From contig JAJZAN010000008.1 in the NCBI GenBank assembly GCA_021799435.1, positions 1-62,408 of the forward strand: a DNA stretch of 62,408 nucleotides, given 5' to 3'. The position numbers and the translations under genes are program-made. The DNA is from Bacillota bacterium. Its GTDB lineage: Bacteria; Bacillota; Sulfobacillia; Sulfobacillales; Sulfobacillaceae. A model generated the notes under the pieces. It ran no database searches and had not been told where the DNA came from. It saw only the letters and a program-made list of their open reading frames with translations. This document shows positions 49,165 to 56,928 of this stretch, piece after piece. How positions within the stretch are numbered: the stretch's first letter is position 1; each line of letters starts with the position of its first letter.

Positions 49165-49602
49165 ATGGAACGCGACAAGGTATATATCTGCTCTCCGTTT
49201 CGTGTTCCGGACCACATCCGCCAGCGCGGGGCCCGGGCCACACTTCGCCAGCATCAGCTTCACGTTGCTTGGGCAATCGCTATGTCGCGTCGGGCATTTG
49301 AGGAGGGCTTCTTCCCAGTTACTCCGCACCTCTATCTTCCAACCTTTGTGCGAGATGATGTCGCCGCCGAGAGGCGTTTGGCGCTGGACTGGGGATTGGA
49401 ATGGATGGGCGATTGCCGCGCGTTGTGGAAGCTTGATGTACCTGCGAGCTCAGGCATGCAGGGTGAATTGGCGCACGCAGCCAGATTACAAATCCCCGTG
49501 GACATCATAACTTTGGAGCAATTGAGTCCTTTTATGCCGAAACCATTTCTCGATGAGTTGGCATGCTCTCCCATCCTCGATGCCTCCGGAATGGGCCACT
49601 AA
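49165..49602 (+). CDS. DUF4406-like nucleoside 2-deoxyribosyltransferase-fold protein
   Basis: 145 residues, ATG 49165 after GTGAGGG. KVYICSPFR at the N-terminus, VTPHLYLPTFVRDD, ERRLALDWGLEWMGDCRALW and SSGMQGELAHAARLQIPV fit DUF4406/NDRT-like proteins (strand ending at a substrate loop, D-E/E-G region with SSGM-x-x-E). These are thought to act on nucleosides or nucleotides. Adjacent to the macro-domain gene, 40 bp apart. Confidence 0.65.
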   Translation: MERDKVYICSPFRVPDHIRQRGARATLRQHQLHVAWAIAMSRRAFEEGFFPVTPHLYLPTFVRDDVAAERRLALDWGLEWMGDCRALWKLDVPASSGMQGELAHAARLQIPVDIITLEQLSPFMPKPFLDELACSPILDASGMGH

Positions 49603-49654
49603 ATTTGCTGGTGCGTCTCTGACTCGCTAGTCTTGGGGCCAGGAGGTTGATGTT

Positions 49655-49933
49655 ATGGAGCAATTCGAGCGTGTTCCAATGCCGCGCAACGCGGAAAACG
49701 CGATTTTGACGCTTGCCGAACAAGCCACAAGATACTGGCCCATTGGACAATGGTGGGTAGTGACTCAGCCCGAGATGAAGAATGAAGCCGTGTGCGTAGT
49801 TGTCGAGGAATACGTCACTGACTTTCACGAAGATCGGAGAGTTCGCGCCACGATCTACTTGCAGCCCGATGGAAACTACACAGCGCGCGCGTTACGATTT
49901 CATGGCGACCGCCATCTTAGCCGGTGGGAATAG
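49655..49933 (+). CDS. Unknown protein, 92 residues
   Basis: ATG 49655 after CAGGAGG. Beta-rich: WVVTQPEMKNEAVCVVVEEY, then RRVRATIYLQPDG. No family recognised. Ends the operon before the 50.0-kb promoter. Confidence 0.5.
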   Translation: MEQFERVPMPRNAENAILTLAEQATRYWPIGQWWVVTQPEMKNEAVCVVVEEYVTDFHEDRRVRATIYLQPDGNYTARALRFHGDRHLSRWE

Positions 49934-49998
49934 CGGACAAAAAATGTGTTTATGTATCCGAAAGCATCTAGACATCTCTGGGTTCGGAAGTTATGATG

Positions 49999-50026
49999 TT
50001 AGCAAGCCGGTGATTTCTGCTACACT
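49999..50026 (+). promoter_or_regulatory. Promoter of the DnaD/DnaC-like operon
   Basis: TTAGCA (49999-50004), 16-bp spacer, TACACT (50021-50026). A transcript would start at about 50033 and meet a terminator hairpin at 50088. Confidence 0.45.
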
Positions 50027-50087
50027 GAGTAAGGGATTACCCTAAGTTTTGCTCCTTTGGGTGCCCGGGAATTAGGGATGAATGAAG

Positions 50088-50114
50088 CCGGCGGCTGGGA
50101 ACCGCCGGTTTTTT
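50088..50114 (+). terminator. Attenuator-like terminator in the leader of the DnaD/DnaC operon
   Basis: CCGGCGG/CCGCCGG 7-bp stem, then six T (50109-50114). Lies about 75 nt after the predicted transcript start and 24 nt before the first gene. The leader upstream can form other pairings (AGGGATTACCCT), so attenuation is likely. Confidence 0.7.
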
Positions 50115-50137
50115 CTTTGCGTCTGGGAGGTGTTCTA

Positions 50138-50653
50138 TTGGGACCGTATTTAAGAGAGTGGCGGGCAGCGCAAGGAGCGAGTCTCCAAGAAGCCGCGATA
50201 GCTTGCGGAGTTTCATTGCAGATTCTACAGCGCTGGGAAGATAACCCGGAATCGTTTCCTTTGACCCATGCCCGGAAGTTGGCGGACGCATGGCATTGGC
50301 CCTCTGTCGACCGTTTCTTTACCCTTCCGGCCTCCCGCCAAGTCAATGACACGCAACGATTGGTGCATGGCTGGGCAACCCACATGAGCGGTCACATCTC
50401 TTCTGTATATCTCCAATACCTGCACGAATACATGGTGCCTAGCGACCGTGGGCCTGCCTTGTCCGTTGACCAAATCCTTTGGGCAATGGCCGAATCCGCT
50501 CGGCGCGGTCGCCGACACTGGCGCTATCTTGATGGCATTTTGAGCCGCCTGGTGTCAGAACGTCAAAATGGAGGTGATGCGAATGTCTTCCCTGATCGAA
50601 ACAGCAATGAACACGATCCTTTCCAACTGGCCCGACAGCTCGCCAACCACTGA
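50138..50653 (+). CDS. HTH/DnaD-like protein
   Basis: 171 residues from TTG 50138 with GGGAGGTG; a longer open frame would pass through the terminator and is rejected. N-terminal XRE-like HTH (LREWRAAQGASLQEAAIACG, SLQILQRWED). The C-terminal part ILWAMAESARRGRRHWRYLDGIL has the YxxxIL-like end of DnaD domains (W-x-Y-x-x-x-I-L). It precedes a DnaC-like loader, the natural pairing in primosome modules. Overlaps it by 71 bp. Confidence 0.6.
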   Translation: MGPYLREWRAAQGASLQEAAIACGVSLQILQRWEDNPESFPLTHARKLADAWHWPSVDRFFTLPASRQVNDTQRLVHGWATHMSGHISSVYLQYLHEYMVPSDRGPALSVDQILWAMAESARRGRRHWRYLDGILSRLVSERQNGGDANVFPDRNSNEHDPFQLARQLANH

Positions 50654-51410
50654 GAATCGAATCCAACGCTCTTGCGGGTGTTGGGTCTCAGTGACCATGT
50701 GGCCGAACTTCCCTCAATTGCCGCCTTATTTAGGTGAGTGTGAGCACAGCGCCGAAGTGGCGCAGCGTGAGGAGTCCGAGCGAGATGCCCGTTACGTCTC
50801 GGAGCATCACAAACGGACTCTAGCCGCGCGAAAGAGCCGATTGGTCACCTGGCAGACGTTTGAGGCCTTTGACCCCGCCCCTTCTCCGGACATCGGCAAC
50901 GCTTATCGGTTAGCTCAACGGTTTGCTGAACGGGCTACCCACCAAAGTCGCCGCGGACTCGCGTTGATCGGCCCTCCCGGCACTGGCAAAACCCACTTGC
51001 TTAACGCTATCGCCCTTCGTCTTATCGACCGTGGCCACGATGTCCGGTACATCCGTCTAGGTCAGTTCTTTGGGGCACTCAAGGCCGCATTTGACCAACC
51101 GGGCACTAGTCCCGAGGCGGTGCTGTCGGCCTACCAACGGGTGTCGTTTCTCGCGTTGGATGACGTCGGCGTAGAAGCGTTGCCGCTAGACAGTTGGCGT
51201 GGAGAACAGCTCCATAGCCTTATTGACGAGCGCTATGCGCAAGGCCGCCCGCTTCTCCTTTCGACCAACCTGGCCCCAGATGCGCTATCAGGGTACTTAG
51301 GTCAGCGTCTATACGACCGGATACGGGAAATGTGCGTTCTGGTGCCGGTAAGCGGTCTCAGCTACCGCGCTCGGCGCGCTGATACTCTCGATGATTGGAT
51401 GGAGAGTTAG
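50583..51410 (+). CDS. dnaC: DnaC/DnaI-type helicase loader AAA+ ATPase
   Basis: 275 residues, ATG 50583 with GGAGGTGATG. Residues 30-80 contain Cys/His (SCGCWVSV) like the zinc region of DnaI, then Walker A GPPGTGKT at about 130-137, VSFLALDDVGVE Walker B, STNLAPD sensor and YDRI-arginine-finger region. Loads the replicative helicase. Alternative: IstB-type transposition helper, but no IS21 transposase is near. Confidence 0.8.
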   Translation: MSSLIETAMNTILSNWPDSSPTTENRIQRSCGCWVSVTMWPNFPQLPPYLGECEHSAEVAQREESERDARYVSEHHKRTLAARKSRLVTWQTFEAFDPAPSPDIGNAYRLAQRFAERATHQSRRGLALIGPPGTGKTHLLNAIALRLIDRGHDVRYIRLGQFFGALKAAFDQPGTSPEAVLSAYQRVSFLALDDVGVEALPLDSWRGEQLHSLIDERYAQGRPLLLSTNLAPDALSGYLGQRLYDRIREMCVLVPVSGLSYRARRADTLDDWMES

Positions 51411-51412
51411 TA

Positions 51413-51649
51413 ATGTGCGAATGGACAGAGCGGCAGAACGGCGTTCTTCAAGTGGCGTCCGGACCCCGAATGGCGTGGGCGCAGTTGCCCGGGCGGTCGT
51501 GGTCCGACATCATCACCCAAGCTCACACGTTGCGGGTCCAATGGCGATATCCGATGTCGATCAAGAGTGGCGGTCGTTTCCCATCGGTGCCGTGTCGGCT
51601 AAATCGCAGGCAACGGGCGTTAGTCGATAACTTAAAGCAGGAGGGTTAG
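51413..51649 (+). CDS. Unknown protein, 78 residues
   Basis: ATG 51413 right after the DnaC stop (GGAGAG upstream). Trp-rich, basic: MCEWTERQNGVLQVASG, LRVQWRYPMSIKSGG, LNRRQRALVDNLKQEG. Coupled to the sigma-factor gene one base downstream. Could be an anti-sigma or accessory factor by position; no motif supports it. Confidence 0.5.
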   Translation: MCEWTERQNGVLQVASGPRMAWAQLPGRSWSDIITQAHTLRVQWRYPMSIKSGGRFPSVPCRLNRRQRALVDNLKQEG

Positions 51650-51650
51650 C

Positions 51651-52253
51651 ATGGTTGCAGCCGCGGCGATGCCCCATACGACTATCATCGAGGAACTGGC
51701 TATCAAGGTTCGCACGGGTGACAGAGCGGCTTTTGAGGAACTTATGCCTTATTTCACCCGTTGGATTCACAAGTCTATTGCCCATTGGCGGTTACCGGGT
51801 GTGACGATGGATGACCTGTGGCAAGTGGCTTGGCTCGGTCTCTGGGAAGCTTCACGATCCTATTGCGATGGCATGGAGTTTCAACCATGGGCCATGATGA
51901 TTATGCGCCGGCGACTTCGCGATTTCGTACGCGCCACCTTTCGTGTAAAGCATCAAGCGATGGTACACGCGCTCTCACTGGACGCGGAGGATTGGACGAA
52001 GTCTCGCATGGGGCTCATGCTGTCGAGCCATGTTGGACCCGAGGAGCATTTCATTGACGAGGAGATTGCGCTGGCGAAGGAAATCGCTCTATTTGATCGC
52101 TTGTCCAAATTTGAGGTTAAGGTAATGCGGCAAATGCTCGACGGACGGCCGTTAAGCGAAGCCGCCGCTTACCTCGGCGTGTCGTATAAATCCTACGAGA
52201 ACGCGGTCCAGCGGATCCGAAACAAAGCTCGGCGGTTGTGGGAGGCGAGTTAG
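51651..52253 (+). CDS. Sigma-70-family (SigH-like) sigma factor
   Basis: 200 residues, ATG 51651 with GCAGGAGGG. Region 2: AFEELMPYFTRWIHKSIAHW, DDLWQVAWLGLWEASRSYCDG, FQPWAMMIMRRRLRDFVRA. Region 4: LSKFEVKVMRQMLDGRPL then EAAAYLGVSYKSYENAVQRI. Size and layout resemble SigH/phage-like sigma factors. On the element it could drive transfer or replication promoters. The ORF ends just before a terminator. Confidence 0.75.
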   Translation: MVAAAAMPHTTIIEELAIKVRTGDRAAFEELMPYFTRWIHKSIAHWRLPGVTMDDLWQVAWLGLWEASRSYCDGMEFQPWAMMIMRRRLRDFVRATFRVKHQAMVHALSLDAEDWTKSRMGLMLSSHVGPEEHFIDEEIALAKEIALFDRLSKFEVKVMRQMLDGRPLSEAAAYLGVSYKSYENAVQRIRNKARRLWEAS

Positions 52254-52267
52254 GGCCGAATAAATTA

Positions 52268-52296
52268 CGCCTCCCAGCCTGCACGCTGAGGAGGCG
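52268..52296. terminator. Terminator between convergent genes
   Basis: CGCCTCC/GGAGGCG stem with inner CAGC/GCTG; T-rich on both sides (CTCTGTTT plus strand, TAATTTATT minus). Confidence 0.6.
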
Positions 52297-52347
52297 CTCT
52301 GTTTCCACAACCAATCAAGGTTTTCCCGGGACCGAAGTCCACGTATA

Positions 52348-55026
52348 TCACACCCTAAACCCGCTAACCCATGAGAGCTTTTCGCGTGAAGCCTCCGTGT
52401 AAAACCACGTCAGGCGATTGTCGATATCGAGCGTCCTTCTCACAAGTTGCGATTCGGTCTTTACCGCGATGCCCTCTTTTCGCAAGGAATCCAGCCATCG
52501 GGCCGCCACCTGAGATCCCACGCGCTGTTGTTGAGGCGGCCGCGTCGTCACTGTCATGGGAGTATAGTTCTTGCCAGCGATTGCGCTCCACCGTATCATC
52601 TGGTCTACCCTGTCCTCCGATAAATCGGGTACGGACAGATACACAGCTTTGTTTGCCGCCTGTATATCTTCTGTCATCTCCTTCCATATGGCGTCACCCC
52701 CGTACAGTGGCATGACTTCGCCCAAATCGAGTTCTTTCCCATTCCGTTTCAGGTAGTCCACCATTCTACGGCTCAACGCCCGTTCTGGAATGCCTCTACT
52801 CTCGAGGAGATATGCCATGTCGGCCAGGACAATGACTTGCTTCTGAGCTCGGGTGAGCGCTACGTTCAAGAGACGGGCCCCATCAGCATCCAGCGAATCG
52901 GCCTGCATAAATTGCGAAGGCGATGTACCCGGCGCATCGGATACGTCCAAAATCATCATGGGCCGCTCACTGCCTTGATAGCGATGAATGGTATCCACCA
53001 TCACTTGGTCGGCAATATTCGCCTCTTCCATCGCGGCTTGGATGGCCGCCACTTGTGGACGATACGGCGTTGTCACTCCGATTCCCGCGTCCCCGCGTTC
53101 GAGCAACGTCCGGACTAGGGCGACTGCCGCAGCAGTATGCAGTGGGTTGGTCTTGGACGTTCCTTTTGGTCCTCGTAGAGTGAAACTTCCCCACGGCCCC
53201 GTGTCCACGTACAGCAACGCCCCGGTCGGAAACGCACGGGACGGCGGTTCGTCGCGACGAACCTTGGTAATCAAAGGGCTGTCGGGATAGAAAAGGGCAT
53301 TGGCCGCTTCGCAAATGGCCTCGTCCATACGATGCTGTTCATTCAACGCTACTAAATACGGCAGTTTCCGGCCCTGGGCCAGCGCCTCCGGAACACTGTG
53401 CAGAGAAAACACGTCTTTCCGCAGCCACGTGCGGGCGAGTTCGTGATCACTCAGCACGACAGCGGGAAGCTGGCGAAAGTCCCCGATATAAACGACCGCT
53501 TGCCGCGCTAGGCCGGCAGCATAAACGATGGTCGGCAACACCGCCATAGACGCCTCATCGACAATGACCACATCCGCCCGCATGGTCTCGGGCTTTTCCC
53601 GAAAGGCTTGGGTCAGTGTGGTCGCTGTTACGCGGCGGGCTCGCCGCACTTCACGTGCCATCGCATCGATCTGGCTTTCCAGCAGAGCTTCTTGCTCTTT
53701 CAATCGGCGCACCGCAGAACGTGCACTTTCCGCAAAGCGTGATGCCTCTCCGATGTGCTTCGGGTTGATACCATATTGTGACTGCAGCTCTTTCAGTCGA
53801 TCAATGGCCCGGGCCTGTGCGGTACGATGCTCGCGTTCTTCTACGGTCATCCGTTCGATGTCGGCTGTCAGGGTACGCCATTGGGTAAAAATCCGTTCAT
53901 AGATTTCCCGTTGGCGCTGACGCCGCTTCTGCCCGATGGACGTCGGGCGGGAACGTTGCGGACCTCGTTGGAGGGCCTTCTGAACCTTTTGCCATTGACC
54001 CTGCAAGTGATTCGCGTGTTGTTGCAACACCGATATTCTGTTGGCTTTGGCGGCCGCGTTGGCGCTCTGAATCCTGACGTCCCCATCCAGGGCCTCCACG
54101 GATTCCCATATCCGAACGTCTCGTGCGGCTTCATCACGCTGTTGCCATACCCGATGGAGCTTTTCTTGAATGTGCGCGCTTCGCCTGAGTACAATCTCCT
54201 CCGGCACAACATAGGCCGCGATTTCGGGCGCTTTTATGGCCTCAGTGTAGTTGTGTCCCAGTCTCTGCGCTACCCCTTGCTCCAAGGCCGGATGCCCACG
54301 CCATCGTTCGACCACTTTGGCCAATGCCGCATCGACGGCGACATTGGTATTGGAGATGAGGAGCACCGTTTGTCCAGCCTCGGCCAGCGTCGTAAGCAAA
54401 TATGCCAAGGTGGTGGTTTTGCCCGTACCAGGTGGCCCCCAGAGAAGTGTCAGGCTGTTCGCAAGGGCGCTCTTAACGGCCAGCCGCTGCCGCTCATTCA
54501 ACGCTGGCAACTTCGGTACGGGATGTTTGTGGTCACGGGCCTCGGGCGGCTTGAGGTTGAGCGTCTCTTGAATCAGACTCCAATTGACCGCCCCACCCTC
54601 CTGATCGGCTGTCTCGAGCATCGTATTAAGACGATCCTTCAGCCCTCGCAACAGCTGGGTTTGGTCGGGTACCAAGCGGGCATCGGTGATCTCAGCGCCA
54701 AAATCTCCTTGGGCTTCCCACAATACGGTCTCTGCATCCCACTGGACCAATTTTCCCGGCACCCGACGCCCGTTCTTCGCTATTAAGGCCCAAACCTCAT
54801 CTGTTGAATCCGGCATGGGGTATGCGGGATGAAATTGGTAGACGGGATTAGGGTTCTCGGATTCCCGCGTGCCAAATGACAACGCCACACCCCGTTGGCG
54901 CCCGAGTGCCTGGTCGGTCGCGTGGATTTCCATTTCAAGCGCGGCAATCATTGACTGGATGGCGTCGCGCGCTTGGTCACTGACACCGCGATTAGTACCG
55001 CTGTCCGGAGACCTCACGACTCGCAT
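52348..55026 (-). CDS. SF1B DNA2/NAM7-like helicase with C-terminal PLD-like domain
   Basis: 892 residues from ATG 55026 (AAAGAGGGGAT upstream). Walker A GPPGTGKT at about 197-204, a long coiled-coil insert (about 290-470), VVIVDEASMAVLP motif II, IGDFRQLPA motif III, and LLNVALTRAQKQVIVL motif VI: a UPF1/DNA2/NAM7 helicase. The last 150 residues (DIQAANKAVYLSVPDL ... WFYTEASREKLSW) look like a degenerate phospholipase-D-fold domain without an HKD. Such helicase-PLD fusions occur in defence-associated systems. A shared element lies 28 bp upstream on this strand. Confidence 0.8.
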   Translation of the reverse strand: MRVVRSPDSGTNRGVSDQARDAIQSMIAALEMEIHATDQALGRQRGVALSFGTRESENPNPVYQFHPAYPMPDSTDEVWALIAKNGRRVPGKLVQWDAETVLWEAQGDFGAEITDARLVPDQTQLLRGLKDRLNTMLETADQEGGAVNWSLIQETLNLKPPEARDHKHPVPKLPALNERQRLAVKSALANSLTLLWGPPGTGKTTTLAYLLTTLAEAGQTVLLISNTNVAVDAALAKVVERWRGHPALEQGVAQRLGHNYTEAIKAPEIAAYVVPEEIVLRRSAHIQEKLHRVWQQRDEAARDVRIWESVEALDGDVRIQSANAAAKANRISVLQQHANHLQGQWQKVQKALQRGPQRSRPTSIGQKRRQRQREIYERIFTQWRTLTADIERMTVEEREHRTAQARAIDRLKELQSQYGINPKHIGEASRFAESARSAVRRLKEQEALLESQIDAMAREVRRARRVTATTLTQAFREKPETMRADVVIVDEASMAVLPTIVYAAGLARQAVVYIGDFRQLPAVVLSDHELARTWLRKDVFSLHSVPEALAQGRKLPYLVALNEQHRMDEAICEAANALFYPDSPLITKVRRDEPPSRAFPTGALLYVDTGPWGSFTLRGPKGTSKTNPLHTAAAVALVRTLLERGDAGIGVTTPYRPQVAAIQAAMEEANIADQVMVDTIHRYQGSERPMMILDVSDAPGTSPSQFMQADSLDADGARLLNVALTRAQKQVIVLADMAYLLESRGIPERALSRRMVDYLKRNGKELDLGEVMPLYGGDAIWKEMTEDIQAANKAVYLSVPDLSEDRVDQMIRWSAIAGKNYTPMTVTTRPPQQQRVGSQVAARWLDSLRKEGIAVKTESQLVRRTLDIDNRLTWFYTEASREKLSWVSGFRV

Positions 55027-55053
55027 GGCATCCCCTCTTTCTTGTGCAATAAC

Positions 55054-55079
55054 GTTGCAAAAACGCATTTTATGCGTCA
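55054..55079 (-). promoter_or_regulatory. Shared upstream element, SF1B helicase copy
   Basis: Minus strand TGACGCATAAAA, 8 bp, TGCAAC. The internal ACGCAT-AAA-ATGCGT is palindromic. Same layout as plus-strand copies at 26078, 37088, 40874 and 46213. Confidence 0.45.
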
Positions 55080-55125
55080 TCAATAGCATAAGTGAAAGGC
55101 CTTCGTAGTTCAAAGGCAGTAGGCG

Positions 55126-55929
55126 TTATTGAGACAGGGACGAGGTTCGTTGAAGTTGCGTGATGGTCAAAATCTCGCTTTCGGGCGGGTGTTCGGAATT
55201 ATTGAAACTGCACAGGGGACAGGGATTAAATGTTGCATGCTCGTCCTTAAGAGCACCGTAGAATTTCCATACGACTGGCCATGCCCGAACGATGGACAGA
55301 CCGAATGCTACAGAGACTACTACGTTAACCATAAGTGCGACGAGAGCCGTCGTAACACCGATTCGTGTTGCGTTTGGGAGCCACACCATGACTGGGAAGG
55401 CCGTCAAATTGAGAGTAAGCATGATTAGCCCGGAAGCTGTCATGCTCACAGACATCCAAACTCTATTTGACAATGTGAGTGTGCGAAACAAATCTCGAGC
55501 ACCCTCAGCTGTTAGACCGTCTCCCCACTTGGCTAGCCCTGCATTCACCGCCTCTTCGACCATAGCTATCATGATATCCGGAGACCGTTCCTGCAGCCAA
55601 GGTGCAAACGCTAGAAACCCCCCCGCCACAACGGTATTCAACGACAAGCCGCCGATCCAAAAGGTGCTTCCCACGTAATGCGGCCCATTATAGCTGATGA
55701 CGATGGCGGCAACGATGATGGCCATGATGATAAGAATTTGTGTTGTCGGAAGCTTAGGGCGTTCCTTTGGACGCGGTTTCCCAAGCAAATCCTTGAGGCC
55801 ACTACGAATCTTGCGATCAAGAAGATGGTAGAAACCAGCCACACTCCGAACATACCACTCGGGGTCGGTTCGGAGTGTCGGTTTATTATCGTCGTGCGAC
55901 TCAGGTCCGGCATTATGGCGGGTTTTCAT
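55126..55929 (-). CDS. Polytopic membrane protein, unknown
   Basis: 267 residues, ATG 55929. Cytoplasmic N-terminus of about 65 residues, then four membrane segments (TQILIIMAIIVAAIVISY, LNTVVAGGFLAFAPWL, MSVSMTASGLIMLTLNLTAF, GVTTALVALMVNVVVSVAFG), and a C-terminal CPLCSFNN cysteine pair. No family recognised. Downstream of, and 4 bp from, the 134-residue gene. Confidence 0.5.
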   Translation of the reverse strand: MKTRHNAGPESHDDNKPTLRTDPEWYVRSVAGFYHLLDRKIRSGLKDLLGKPRPKERPKLPTTQILIIMAIIVAAIVISYNGPHYVGSTFWIGGLSLNTVVAGGFLAFAPWLQERSPDIMIAMVEEAVNAGLAKWGDGLTAEGARDLFRTLTLSNRVWMSVSMTASGLIMLTLNLTAFPVMVWLPNATRIGVTTALVALMVNVVVSVAFGLSIVRAWPVVWKFYGALKDEHATFNPCPLCSFNNSEHPPESEILTITQLQRTSSLSQ

Positions 55930-55933
55930 GGCT

Positions 55934-56338
55934 CTAAGAGGCGGTTTCTTTGATTATTGGCAAGCAGCCTTGGTTCTTTTCTTCTGCCGCCCAATGCCGG
56001 AGCAAGGCGACGTATGCATTATGGCTGTTGTAATACGTTAATCCGATGAACGCTAGGCTGGCCAGATATGCCACGATCAAGGTGACTATCGTGAATGGAG
56101 AATGCGACGTCGTTGCGGTTATGACACTGGCTAGCAGTGCAACAAGAATGGCAATTACGATGGCGCTATTGCTGAGCTCCTGTCTTTTTGCCTCCGCACG
56201 GAATCCGTAATACCGCTCGGCGATAGCGGCATCACCATACCCGTCAGGATTATTGAAGCGGTCGATAAAGGTTTGGGCTTGTTCCGGCTCAAGGATGTGT
56301 TTGTCCACGAGGCTCTTGAGTTGACGATAGTTGGCCAT
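55934..56338 (-). CDS. Two-span membrane protein, unknown
   Basis: 134 residues, ATG 56338 after AGAAGGAGC. N-terminal 55 residues are hydrophilic and helical (RQLKSLVDKHILEPEQAQTF), then two membrane spans (IVIAILVALLASVIT, FTIVTLIVAYLASLAFIGL) and a charged end. Forms a two-gene unit with the 267-residue protein. Confidence 0.5.
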   Translation of the reverse strand: MANYRQLKSLVDKHILEPEQAQTFIDRFNNPDGYGDAAIAERYYGFRAEAKRQELSNSAIVIAILVALLASVITATTSHSPFTIVTLIVAYLASLAFIGLTYYNSHNAYVALLRHWAAEEKNQGCLPIIKETAS

Positions 56339-56436
56339 AATAGAAGCTCCTTCTAGTTGCTAAAAGTTTGTCATTGAAATTATGATACAGCACCAAATGT
56401 CGAAGCGCCCAAAGATTCTGATCTCCCTGTCGAACT

Positions 56437-56592
56437 AAACTACACGGAACCACGGTGTTGGACGACGACGTGGCGCGTCTCTTCCCGCTCGGGCATGACC
56501 ACCTTACCATGTTGGGGCTCTACTCCTTCGATGTCCCGGAGATCGTCGCGCCAGGTCATCTCCGGCCACTATCGTCGTCGTTGGATGAGTAG
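56437..56592 (+). pseudogene. C-terminal remnant of a Tn3-family transposase
   Basis: The plus-strand frame reads VLDDDVARLFPLGHDHLTML, then GLYSFDVPEIVAPGHLRPL, ending in LDE at TAG 56590. This is the conserved end of Tn3-family TnpA (D-x-A-R-L-S-P-L-x-H-x-H-I-N-x-L-G-x-Y-x-F ... L-R-P-L). Only about 50 codons remain; no start and no catalytic region are present. Its downstream side carries a Tn3-like inverted repeat at 56602. Confidence 0.65.
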
Positions 56593-56601
56593 GTACCCAA
56601 T

Positions 56602-56641
56602 TCCATTGCCATTTTCGTTCCATTCTAGCTACAGAAACCCC
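56602..56641 (-). repeat. Tn3-like terminal inverted repeat
   Basis: On the minus strand the segment starts GGGG at 56641 and contains TGGAACGAAAA, as in the Tn3 38-bp repeat. It lies 10 bp after the transposase remnant stop, the normal position of the tnpA-side repeat. Confidence 0.5.
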
Positions 56642-56719
56642 AACTACCGTGAACCAAGCTAGGTATGTATCCGCGGCGTCTGTCTCTCCATATAATAAGA
56701 GAAGTTGGAGGCGAGGCCA

Positions 56720-56887
56720 TTGCACCAAATTCCATCCATGCAGTTATTGAACGGGCAGCCCCATGCCTTTCGCTGGAGGGAACAACCCTATCGCGTCCGA
56801 GAGGTTTTGGAGACATGGCGCGAAATTGGGATTTGGTGGAATGGAGAAGGTGAAACTTGGTGGTGGCGCGTTCAGACCTCAGCTTAG
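56720..56887 (+). CDS. DUF6504-like small protein, probably truncated
   Basis: 55 residues from TTG 56720 after GGAGGCGAGG; TTG 56705 and ATG 56735 also in frame. GQPHAFRWREQPYRVREVLE and IGIWWNGEGETWWWRVQT match the DUF6504 pattern (P-x-x-F-x-W-x-G-x-x-Y-x-V-x-x-V-L-x-x-W-R), a family often near DNA polymerase IV/ImuB-type genes. It ends shortly after WRV, earlier than usual. Beside the Tn3 remnant, so it may be the edge of old cargo. Confidence 0.45.
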   Translation: MHQIPSMQLLNGQPHAFRWREQPYRVREVLETWREIGIWWNGEGETWWWRVQTSA

Positions 56888-56928
56888 TATTCCATTGGGT
56901 GAGAAGCGAAAGGATGTGCATAGGCTAT

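Noticed and set aside
50057..50137. N-terminal extension of the DnaD-like gene
   Set aside because: It would be translated through a strong terminator hairpin; TTG 50138 with GGGAGGTG is the better start.
53827..54786. 319-codon plus-strand frame opposite the SF1B helicase
   Set aside because: Shadow; the minus strand carries all helicase motifs and the plus frame has no recognisable pattern or ribosome binding site.
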